This document shows, piece after piece, positions 1 through 10,471 of a stretch of 64,000 nt of DNA (its first letter is position 1; each line of letters begins with the position of its first letter). The position numbers and the translations under genes are program-made. Below the pieces are notes generated by a model that worked only from the letters and a program-made list of their open reading frames with translations, was not told the origin of the DNA and did not search any database. The stretch comes from Syngnathus acus (lineage: Eukaryota; Chordata; Actinopteri; Syngnathiformes; Syngnathidae), in NCBI RefSeq assembly GCF_901709675.1, contig NC_051099.1:2852001-2916000 (forward strand), given 5' to 3'.

Positions 1-1309
1 AATTTGAAACCCTAATTTGCTAAATGGGGGACTTTGACTTGTCTAGCCTATGACAATACGCGCAAAGTCTTGTGCCAAAACTAGCGTCGTTTTTTATTTT
101 TGGAGGGGTGGGATGAGCGTCGATCTTCATTTTTTCCGTCACGCGCCCTGATTTTCAGCAGCAGCTGGGCTGGGCTGCTTTTTGACAGTAATCGCGCCAC
201 ACGCTCGTGCGTTTGCCCGCTCTGGCGGCTTATCGGGCCATCACAACGCACGTTATTGTCCATTACGGGATTTCGCCTTCCCTCCGGCGGCGCAGACGAC
301 ACGGCGAGATACTTTGTGCCTGGAAAAGCTTGCTAAACGCCCAAAAGACTCGCCACCGCTCTGCGCGCTGTCAAAGCTTTTACATGGGATACAATGTTTG
401 GACGCTGGAGCGCTTGATGGCTGCTTCCACGTCAGATACCCTGAGCCTCGGCTTAAAACCCTAATTTGAAACCCTACCTAGAAAACCGTGCGTGTGCAGG
501 CGTGTGCACGTTTGGTCCGGCCACATGCATGCATTACGCGCCTGTAAACGAATTACGCTATCTGGCCACACTCTGGCTCTTCCCCCAAAGCAGCGCGACT
601 AATCCGGTTGGTTGCCAGGAAGTGAGCGAGTCCGGCCGACGGATGAGGCGGCCCGTCAAATAGGCCGCCGCGGTCTTGATTTAATATCGGCCTGGGGAGG
701 AAATAAATGGCCGGTTGCGGAAGATTGGAGGTGGGGACGGGGGGGTCACGCGGAAAATGAACCGAGGCGCGGTCTATTTCCTGGCGCTGCCATTTGTCGC
801 GCTTATTTTCACGAGCGCTGGCGGGGGATTTCCATGAATTCTACAAGTCACAAAACCTGTTTTACAAATGTTTCCTATTGTAATTTTTTTCATAAAAAAC
901 TGTTCACTGAATAGCTCAGAATTCTGTGGTACTACTGCATTAGAGCAATTCCTTCCACATCGCATTCTAATTAGCGTCCGTTCATTATTATTTTTTCGCT
1001 GGCTGCTTTGTAATTACGTTGGACTTGTACAGAGCGCCCCCCGCCCCCACCCGATTCATTCATGTTTGCGCCGCGGACAAATGATCGGGCTTTGTTGTCA
1101 ACAATTTGCCACCGCCGTCGCGGACAGCAAATCTCAGTAATCAAGACGCTAACGAGGCCAAGTCCAACACAATCACGCGCGTCCTCGTGTGATTAGTGGA
1201 CGTGTGTTTTTATTTGGGGCCATTGCTTGTTTGTTGAATTATTTTTTACTGTTTTCTGACACCACAGAGCCGAAGAAAAAAAAAAAAGATCCATAAAATC
1301 GGGCGAACG

Positions 1310-1560
1310 TGTCGATCATAACAAGACACATGCAAAAACACTCCTCGAATGTCAGCCATTTTAGTTTGAAGCAGCCATTTTGAGGCAAATTTGTATCTGA
1401 AAAAGTTTCCACTTACAAAATTAACCATAGACAAGTATCACCAGTCAAGGTGAAACTGAGTTGACATTCTTATCATAACATGATGCCCGGAAAAAGAACT
1501 AAACGCCGAGTCTGCCATTTTGGTTTGAAGCCGACATTTTGCACAAGTGGGCCATAAAAA
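1310..1560. repeat. diverged tandem duplication, period about 160 bases
   Basis: Two related copies, about 1310-1400 and 1470-1560, share the order ATCATAACA, then GCCATTTT, then GTTTGAAGC, then CATTTTG. A third copy of the core, GTCGGCCATTTTAGCTTGAA, lies about 37 kb away at 38858-38877, so this is probably a dispersed repeat family rather than only a local duplication. No coding potential was recognised. Confidence 0.5.
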
Positions 1561-1952
1561 ACAAATGAAAAGCATTGAGGCATCGTACGGCTTCTGGGGG
1601 CGTTCCAAGCGCGTGGCGCTTTCAAATTGAAGCACTACATCAGGGCGTCACTGGCCCAGACAGCAAACAAGCTTCGGGTTAGGGGTCGCCGCGAGAGTTA
1701 TAGCTTGATTGGCTTGGGGGGGTATCACAAAAGGGAAACAAACACGGGCTGTAAATAAACAAGGATGTGTGGTGGGCGGCTGCGTTGTGGATCGCTCGCC
1801 CGCACAAGATGGAGCGGTCGCTCCAGGTGGCGTGTGCAAGATAGAAGGAGCAGCACAATGTGCATTCAATTTTTCTTTTTTCGACAGTGTTATTAACAAG
1901 CCCTCCCCCATTCCAATAAACTATTTCTACAATTTCCTACAACTATTTAAAC

Positions 1953-2182
1953 GGGGGTGGCTCGGTAGGGCACTGGTTACCACGTCCCCCTCACAGCTCA
2001 GAGGGTGTGGGTTCAATTCCACCTCCGGCCCTCCCTGTGTGGAGTTTGCATGTTCTCCCCGTGCCTGCGTGTGTTTTCTCCGGGCCCTGCGATTGGCTGA
2101 CAACCGGTCCAGGGTGTCCCCCGTCTACTGCTGGGATAGGCTCCAGCACGCCCCGTGGGGAAAAGCGGTAAAGATGGATGTT
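1953..2182 (+). mobile_element. tRNA-derived SINE, internally deleted
   Basis: The head resembles a tRNA, with an A-box-like stretch (TGGCTCGGTAGGGCACTGG, about 1959-1977) and a clear B-box GGTTCAATTCC at 2010-2020. The body (GGAGTTTGCATGTTCTCCCC and GGGATAGGCTCCAGCACGCC) belongs to a SINE type very common in percomorph fish. The middle segment that normally follows TTTTCTCCGGGC appears to be missing, so the copy jumps directly to GCGATTGGCTGACAACC. The 3' end is the usual AAGCGGTAAAGATGGATG. Family membership is from memory of fish repeats. Confidence 0.8.
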
Positions 2183-4160
2183 TAAACGGGTTGCCGCCGT
2201 AACATGCCACCGGTGTCACCGAGTTCTTTCCACCTCATTCGAGCGCTCCACGCAACAGCTGTTTGAAAACAGCGTGCGTCATTTAGAATCTTTTTTTTCC
2301 CCTCCATTTTTCAAGCCCTTACAAAACATTCGCGACACAATGCCCGAAATGGCCTTGTTTGGTCTGACACACTTTGAAAGAAGCCATTTTGGACGTGCAC
2401 GTTGCAGAGAAGAGGAAGTGAGCGCACTTCAGCCCAACCTCAATCACTTGATTAACCCCCCCCCCACCCCCTCACCCCCCACACGGTCGATTGGCTGTGT
2501 TGCGCAATCCTTGCCCCAGTAAATACGAAGGGCCATAATGATGGGAGTTGAGGCGCATCCCTTAGACAAAAACAGTGCTTTGCCGCCACTTTTAGCAATG
2601 ATAAATTTATTTATTTGCTTTGAAGAGACTACTAGCTTAATGCTAACACATAACAAAATGCCAACGCTAGCTACAGACGGCTTCACTAACAGCATCGGCG
2701 TTGATGTCTGAACACAAATGGTAGCGGAACCATTGAACTCCTTTCCAAATGAACAGTTTGGAACAGTCTGCACTTGGATATTTCATCCGCATAGATATGT
2801 CCTCAGCAAAGAATGGCGCGGATGAACGCAAGAATGGCGCCTTTTATGCGGGCTAGCAAAAGCGTGAGCGGAAGCCTCGCTACTCGCCGGCGTCTATTCA
2901 GCGTGCCCATCGAGCCAACGGCGCCGCGGGAGGGAGGCTCAGGTACACAAGGAAAAAAGCGCCAACAGGCAGAGTGACATTTCAAATCAAAGCAAATACT
3001 CTGGGCTCGCTTTTGTTCCATGAATGCGACATTGATTGCCGATAAAAGACATTTTATTCAGGCACATCAAGGCGTTACTAAATTGTTAAGGCAGAGAGAA
3101 GAGCTTGCGGAGAGCATGCAAGTAACCCATATGTTTTATTTTTAGGCTGTGCAGATTTTATTTGGCCGAGTAAAATATTGATAAACCCATTAATCAGATA
3201 ATTATTTTGTAGAAAAAAGTATCATGAATAAAATAACTCCTTTTGGCTCACTTACAGGCCTTAATAATTTGTTGAACTTTTTTTTCCAATGGCTAAAGAG
3301 AGATTTAGTTGGATTGGGCTACAAGTGTGAACGGGGCCATTAGAATATGCGAGTCTGTTTTATTTATAGAGCACTTCTCGGAGAGAGGAGCGGCAAAGTA
3401 CTCGAGCTGCTTCAACTACAGTTGCGCGCACCAAACGCCTCCTCGACGGGGCGATTTCCCCGGCGAAATCCCTCCTGCCATTCCTCTCATTACACATGAG
3501 GAATAAATCAATGGTGTCATTTGCTGCAATTGAAATGCAGATCACGCTAATGAGACACCGCGTAGATTTTTGTCCGCTAAGTAATTCAAAGACTTTTTTT
3601 TTTAGACATTTGGTCCGGTCGGCCATTTCCAATTAATCCCGGGCGCCCGCAATTAATTGGCTAGAGGACAAAAGACCCCACCAGTCTGCAATTATTCTGA
3701 TGAGTGACCCCTGGGAGGGTTAACAGTTTGTTTTTGGGCAGAAATTTAAACTTGACTGGCTTTTTTTTTGTTTTTTTGGTGAAAAGCGAAATGAGCGCGA
3801 TGACAAGTAATTTCATGCCATATGTTTCCTTGAGAGAGCAAGCGCACACACCCAGCAGAAGGCTTCAGTGGGAGTTTTTTGTTGCTGCTAGCGTGTGCCG
3901 CTCACTGAGTTATCAGTCTCCCGCTGGCCACCAGAACGTCATCAGTCTGTCTCCCCCCCTAAAAGGCTCAATTCTAATTGGAAGCGAAGGTCGACTGAGT
4001 GCGTTTTGTGTGATTCCAAAATGTTGGCCATATTCACGTTGGTGCTGCTGTTTTGGTTAGCAACAAGGTAGGAAAAAAAAATCACACGCATTAAATTTCC
4101 TAACGTAGTATTCCTTTGTTAAATGAACTGACAGTGAAGTCTTGCGATATTTGCCGGTGA

Positions 4161-4214
4161 GACGCACGAGCGCGTCGATAATCGATGCGTACGCGCTTCT
4201 CGGAGAAGTCTCAT
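4161..4214. repeat. GC-rich imperfect hairpin
   Basis: Inverted arms GAGAC/GTCTC and AGCGCGT/ACGCGCT enclose a centre containing ATCGAT. The fold is two short stems with bulges. No function is evident. Confidence 0.35.
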
Positions 4215-4850
4215 TCCGCACGGCTGAGAAAACGATCTATTTGCACATACCGTCAGGTTGGCGCGACCTCCGCGACTGACGCCGCATTCTCAGATGCGGA
4301 TTGAATGAAAAAAGCAATTACCGGCCAACCGAGAGAAACGCTTTGACAAGGCTCGCAGTCTGACAAAAAGTCCAACTTTAGCACTTTTAAGCCGCGACAC
4401 AAATTGAAAATGTTTATGCCTGGCGAGTCCTAATCTGCCATGGCATCTTTACGCAGCCTTTAGCTTCTTCTTTTTGTGTGCAGTGCAGTCAGGAGTTTGA
4501 TGCGATCAAATGACACGAGCGAGTCTCCAATCGCTCCGTCTTGTACAAGTCGAATCAGATTATGTCAAGATGAGTCAAATCGGGCTGTTTCTAGTTGATC
4601 TGAATGAGCGAGCAGTCTTGAATTGGACTCCTCCAATCCGACTGCACGTTGCTTTTCTATGAGGGGATCCAACCGGCACCCGGTGAGCCCCCCGCCCCTC
4701 AACAGCCCCAAACAATCGCCTTTGAGGCTTATCTCCTGCAAACACGAGAGCGTCGTGCGTTTGACAGGACACGCCCGCTATTTCTCCTCAGACCGGCGAG
4801 GACGCGATAGCCTCCGCCCGCTGGCGACAGCCGTTAATCGGCCTCTGCGC

Positions 4851-4950
4851 CCCCCCCCCCCCCCCTAAACGTTGCTGCACTTCAATTAAGAAAGTCAAGG
4901 TTGAGTCACAATGAGTCTCGCGTGTGTGTGTTTGTGTGGGGGGGGGGGGG
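4851..4950. repeat. poly-C tract and TG/poly-G tract
   Basis: An uninterrupted C run occurs at about 4851-4865. It is followed at 4922-4950 by a TG-rich stretch ending in a run of about 13 G. These are simple slippage-prone sequences in non-coding DNA. Confidence 0.8.
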
Positions 4951-5519
4951 AATTGAGCTTTTATGCAGATTAGCCGCCGCAACCCGTTGATTTGGCTCAC
5001 AGGGGATGCAGCCCCGCCCCGTCCCAGAGGAAGCGCGCATGCTGAATGGAGTCCCACAACAGGCGATCTGGGTCGCGGCTGCCTCGTTGCAATAGCAAAC
5101 ATTCAGCGCTCCATTTCGCTTTTTTTGCCAATCTGTTTTGGAAAAGGTCGAGTTTTGAAATGTTTACCGACATCACCCTCGCATCTTAGCACAGCATCTT
5201 CACAACACTAGGGCAAAAGTGTAGCCAAGCGCAGACTATGGACTGTGGCGCCACTGCCATCCAGCCCCAAATTACAGGAAAGGGGAGCCAGTGAAGTTGC
5301 GTAGCGCAACAGGGCATCTGTTCTAACATCCAACATCTGCCTGCACCCCCTCACCCATCATCATCATCATCTTCCTCCTTTCGGCCAGTTCAGGATTAGA
5401 GCGGCTCTAAAGCCCACACGCCCTGCCCCCTCCCACTGCGGTGGGATTAACGGACTTGTGTCACACATTAAGCCCCCATCGCCAAAAAAAAAAAAAACTG
5501 CAAGGAGGTCTGACACCAT

Positions 5520-5880
5520 GAAAGTTGATTGATTCCCAGTCAGCTGGGGATGACATTAGAGGGGTTTCGGGTCACCTGCAAATGAAGTTGTGGTCAAAGT
5601 GATTTACCTGGTCAAATTGAGCAGGTTCGTGCAAGGGATTGACATGGGGTCATATGCTGATGAAAAGGTCACAAAATTGATTTGATTTTCAGGGTAGGGT
5701 TGATGGGAGGGGGGGCAGGATCTGCATTTCCAGTCAGCTGAGCATAAATTCCGAAAGCTAAAGCGGCACATCATCTCCAAGAGATGAAGTGGAGTGCGGT
5801 GGAGGATGGGCACTAGGTGAGGGGAGGCTTCCCACGTCGTGAGTGACTTAGGGTTCACCTGTGGATGAAATTGCACCCTA
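5520..5880. repeat. degenerate tandem repeat, GGGTCACCTG type
   Basis: The loosely repeated phrase GGGTCACCTG(N)nATGAA occurs at about 5571 and 5852 with decayed copies between, accompanied by TGATTGATT or GATTTG motifs. The same phrase recurs at about 6942 and in 7800-8080, which suggests one old minisatellite or repeat family in the flank of tmem248. Confidence 0.4.
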
Positions 5881-6026
5881 CAGATTGCTGCATGCTACCA
5901 CAGTCAATCTGGAGGCACCCCCTCGTCCAAAAAAAAACTTCACGCAGCCAAATGCTGTGCTAAAACGCCATGCATGTTCCTGAGAAGGATGAGGTGAGCA
6001 ACAGTTGTCTGTGAGGCGGCCGCTTG

Positions 6027-6027
<1 letters not shown>

Positions 6028-6059
<32 letters not shown>
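6028..6059. repeat. (AC)n microsatellite
   Basis: About 16 uninterrupted AC units. It lies about 120 bases beyond the stop codon of the minus-strand terminal exon at 6180, so it may be part of that gene's 3' untranslated region. Confidence 0.9.
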
Positions 6060-6061
<2 letters not shown>

Positions 6062-6179
6062 ACATGCGCCGGAAAGACAACATGGAAAAGGTGACGGGAC
6101 TAAAAAAAAAAAAAAATAGAAAGAAAATCCCTCAGGCAGGGAGACGCTTGGCAAGCGGCCGAAAACAAACGGCAGCGCA

Positions 6180-6743
<564 letters not shown>

Positions 6744-7019
6744 TTAGTCGGGGAAGGGGGGGGAATCAGCTGATGTCGCTGCCTAGCAACCGTCCGGTAA
6801 ACAGGAACCGCCGCGTCACCGTGCTTAATTCCCACGTTAACCTCGTCCATCTGGACATCAAGTTTGAGTGCCCACACGTTCCCTTGAAATGCAACAGGTT
6901 GGAGAAATCACAAACTGCACTACAATAACGGCTTTGACTTTGGGTCACCTGTAGAGAAAATAATTTACAAACACCCGCTACGGAAAGCCTGGAACCGCCC
7001 ATGTGAAGTCAACAGGTTG

Positions 7020-7210
7020 GACTGAGCTATGGCGTTCCAACGCACCAGTTAAGTCGTTCAAATGGATTGACAAAGACGTATTCACAGTCGTTCAACCATA
7101 TCAATAGTCCTTTGAACGTATTGACAAATGCATTCTAACATATTGGTAAAGCACTTAAATTGAAATGTTCTGCAAAGTCGTTCCAACGTATTTGTAAAGT
7201 AAACATATTG
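7020..7210. repeat. degenerate minisatellite, unit about 25-35 bases
   Basis: Repeated phrases of the type CGTTCCAACGTATTGACAAAG occur in at least five decayed copies: GTTCCAACGCACCAG, GTTCAAATGGATTGACAAAG, TTTGAACGTATTGACAAAT, CTAACATATTGGTAAAG and GTTCCAACGTATTTGTAAAG. Confidence 0.5.
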
Positions 7211-7369
7211 ATAGTCATATCCCAAAGTTAAAATATGCTTAAGTATGAAACAGTAATGAAGATGCAGCTTGTATTCAATAATTTGGTTTTAATTGTATTT
7301 TAATGTATTGATAGTTAAATTATAACGTTTCATAGCACAGCAGAGGCACACACGTGAACAAACGCTGCA

Positions 7370-7383
7370 GCGCCATCTGGTGG
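7370..7383 (-). promoter_or_regulatory. candidate CTCF-binding site
   Basis: Read on the minus strand the site is CCACCAGATGGCGC, which matches every position of the vertebrate CTCF core consensus CCASYAGRKGGCRS. Occupancy cannot be seen from sequence. Confidence 0.4.
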
Positions 7384-7731
7384 TATCTGCAAAAGCACAT
7401 TTACTTGCATGCATTACGGGCTGTATTCGAGATTGGAATACAAACGTGTTCATTTGTATGGAGACAGCAGGGTGGAATTTGGGGGTCGGTTCAAGTGCCC
7501 ATTCTTCCCAAACATGTTAACAAGATGTCAAAACACGGAAAACCCCCAAATCAAAAGTGCAGCTTAAAAAGTTCTGACGCGTTTAATGTTAGCAGGGCTC
7601 CTGAGTGCGTCTCAAGTGCTTAGAGGGATTTTTATCTTGTCAAGAAAATGGCCCTTCTTCAACTCTTCCCAAAATTGGGGGAGATGAAAAAAGTAGGGGG
7701 GTTAATGTAGCGTGTCTTTAAAAGATCAACA

Positions 7732-7745
7732 CTGCCCCCTGGTGG
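7732..7745 (-). promoter_or_regulatory. candidate CTCF-binding site
   Basis: The minus strand reads CCACCAGGGGGCAG, a full match to the CTCF core consensus. It lies 350 bases from the site at 7370 and in the same orientation. Confidence 0.4.
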
Positions 7746-7799
7746 GGAAACCGCAAAACACCCCCTGAGCTGCGTCGGCGCAAATTGGTATCTCGAGTG

Positions 7800-8080
7800 A
7801 TTGCTTTCGTCAACTATTGATAAGATTGCTGCAAGATTGATTATTCAGGGTTATTGATGAAATTTCCATGAGTGAGATTTCGATCAACTGTGGATAATCT
7901 AGTCGCCTGGTGATAAACTGTCACCTTTGGGATTGATTTACGTGGTGGTTAAAAAAGATGCAACATTTAAAGTCACCTGATGATTGTTGTGAGAGTGATT
8001 GATTTAGAGTGAACTGTTGATTAAAACTGTCACGAGAGTCATTGATTTAGGGTCACAGCTTCATGAAATTGTTTGAATAA
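7800..8080. repeat. degenerate tandem repeat, GATTGATTTAGGGTCAC type
   Basis: Decayed units combine GATTGATTTAGGGTCAC, CTGTTGAT and GAGAGTGATTGATTTAG. They appear related to the unit seen at 5520-5880. No coding content. Confidence 0.4.
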
Positions 8081-9589
8081 TGGTTGCCAATGCATGACAA
8101 AAATGCTTTTTGGTCGACAATTACGAAGTCTAAACAAGACAATTTAATTCAAGGGATTTAATTTTTTTTAAATGACTGGAATTCATTCTTCAGGTGCATA
8201 ATATGGAAGTGAATTGAAAAAGAGAACAAGAAAACAACAGCAGAATGGGTTAGGTTTTTTTCTTGTTTGTTAAATAAAACCACCCAAGGATAAATTCAGT
8301 GTTTATGATAAATGATTGTCAAATGTTTATTTGAGAGAACTGCGGCAAACATCTGTTCCTTTCGCTCACTGCCGTAAAAGACAAAAATAAATTATTTTAA
8401 TCATAAATATAATTATACAAAGATTTTTTTGGGTGCAGGAATGACTAAAAATAAAATAAAAATCAAGTCAAAATGTCCAAGGAATCTACAAGATGCGCTA
8501 CGTATCCAAACAAAAGTAATTCAAATTAATAATTTAAGGTTGATATATATGAATATTTATACATGGATTTCACAAGAAAACAACGACGCAAACATCACCC
8601 GTCGAAGGTAAGGCAAGTTCATCTTTTTGCGCCAAAATCAACGCAAAGACAAAAAAAATCCGTGAATGACAAACGGCAACGTCTTCACATTCCGCTAAAA
8701 CGCTAGCATGCCAAGTATCTTGCACATGAACACTGGTCAATTGTTTTTACGAGATTTTCAAAAAAACAAAACAAAAAGGAAACATTAAGGCCAAAATAAA
8801 AAGGAAGCAGTCCTTTGATATAATTTCACTTTTTCAGTCTCAATTAGTCCAACGGTACCACCCGCACATTTGTTAACGCTGACCAGGAAATAGGATAGTG
8901 ACTGATAGCAATTAAGAATGAGCAAAAGTCTCCGTTTTACCAGTGCTACTTGAATATAATTGCAATTTTTTACACTGCTCACTGACACACTCAAGTTCTA
9001 AGTGGCGTACAATGTTAACACGGACATTTGCTGATCTTTTAAAAAGAAACAAAATTCTACAGTTGTAAACATGCATGAATACAGAGCGATAATGTTTACG
9101 CTAAGAAAAAAAAAAAAAAAAAAGTGATTGCGTGAAAATTAAAAAAAATTTAACGGCCAGCTCAGGCTATGTGGAACAAGTTTTGCACGACTCAAATGTC
9201 GGTTCACGCATTACTGACTTAACCACAGACAGGCAGGTAGAAATAACATGATGCTAACCGCTTCGCTTATGCAAGCAGTTTTTGCATGCGAGCTAACAAA
9301 CGGTAGGACTTGAACATGCTGCTTATCGAATTAATCCATTTAAAAAAATAAAATTGCCTGGTTTACAGCCAACGTGAAATGTCACAAATGTGCTTTCCAT
9401 CTTTCTTGTTGGTTACCCTGCTAATTGCCCAGGCAAAGGTTTTTATTCGAGTGATGTAATGCAACTTAAAATTCTGCACTGTATTCTTGCTAGTGTTAAT
9501 TGGTATGTTACAAATGTGTTTTTACATTGTGCAGTTTTCATTAGTGTGCACAGTTAACATAAGACATTAAGATTGTGTGTTCTGGTCGT

Positions 9590-9760
9590 ACCGTTTGTTA
9601 GCATGCTATTCCTGGTTCACAAACTAATGTTAAGTTGTCACAAACACGTGTTCAATTCATAAAGTTGTGTTAGTTAGCGTGTTACTTACTGGTTCACGCC
9701 TCCACAAATTCACATTCAGATCAAAGTTTGTTAGTTAACGTGTTACTTCCTGGTTTGTGC
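9590..9760. repeat. degenerate tandem repeat, period about 65 bases
   Basis: Three related phrases are spaced about 65-70 bases apart: GTTTGTTAGCATGCTATTCC, GTGTTAGTTAGCGTGTTACT and GTTTGTTAGTTAACGTGTTA. Each is followed by a CTGGTT phrase. It lies in a probable long 3' region of tmem248. Confidence 0.45.
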
Positions 9761-10403
9761 TACTGGTGTTGCGGTGTTAACAATTCTACCTGAAGCGTGG
9801 TTATGCTTTTGCCCGTGTTTCTATTCTGTAACAAAAGGCTAACGAGAAATTGGAATTGTTTACATGCTAACCTACTCCAGAGGGATGCTAACAATTTAGC
9901 TGTGGCTCTGATGGGTAATGTTTTTGTAGCATTATTGCTGCTCTGAACTATACTGTCAGGGCAAAAGTGCCCCCCAGTAATTATGAACAAACACCGCCGA
10001 ATTATTTTGGACCATTTTTTGTTAAAACGCTAGCAACAACTATGTAGCGTTAGCATGCTGACTAACAATACAAATCAGTCAGCTCATTTGCATCCTTTTT
10101 GGGCGGGCCTTTTTTTTTTTTTTTTTGCCTTTGTAGCTTTCTCAAGTGCGTGATTCAGACAAACATGGCACGTTCTCATTTGACTTAAATGTCCTGATAT
10201 GGCATCCGAGGACCCAAGAGGCAAATCAAAAGTAATCCACTCCAAAAAAAGAGAGAAGGAAAGAGGTTCCTCAACGTCATATTTACAGCACAGATGAGAG
10301 GCACTTGTATCTTTGGTTGGACCATCCCAACATCATTGCGAGGAGAAATTCAAAATCATTCTCGAGAGTCCGCCTGGCAACACGGTGAGTCGTCTCTGTG
10401 TGT

Positions 10404-10409
10404 TTTATT
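10404..10409 (-). terminator. proximal polyadenylation signal for tmem248
   Basis: AATAAA on the minus strand, 63 bases after the tmem248 stop codon. More distal AATAAA motifs exist, so longer transcripts are possible. Confidence 0.45.
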
Positions 10410-10471
10410 CCTTTTTACATTTTTTTTTAAAGGTTTTGTTATTTTACCTTTCCGGATCCCGTGGTACACGT

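Larger units (their letters stand above)
1..6179. other. intergenic or intronic stretch without a recognised gene
   Basis: I see no exon with a convincing protein match and splice sites here. The stretch holds a short direct repeat (the motif AATTTGAAACCCTA at the very start and again near 462-475), a 160-base duplicated unit at about 1310-1560, a tRNA-derived SINE at 1953-2182, a hairpin at 4161-4214, homopolymer C and G runs near 4851 and 4938, and a degenerate repeat region at about 5520-5880. It would be the downstream flank of the minus-strand terminal exon at 6180. Confidence 0.5.

Noticed and set aside
1-475. CCCTAA-like phrases at the left edge as possible telomere repeat
   Set aside because: Only two isolated AAACCCTAATTTG phrases are present, not a tandem TTAGGG array.
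1709-2185. 158-codon plus-strand frame
   Set aside because: About half of it is the SINE at 1953-2182 and the rest has no recognisable protein character.
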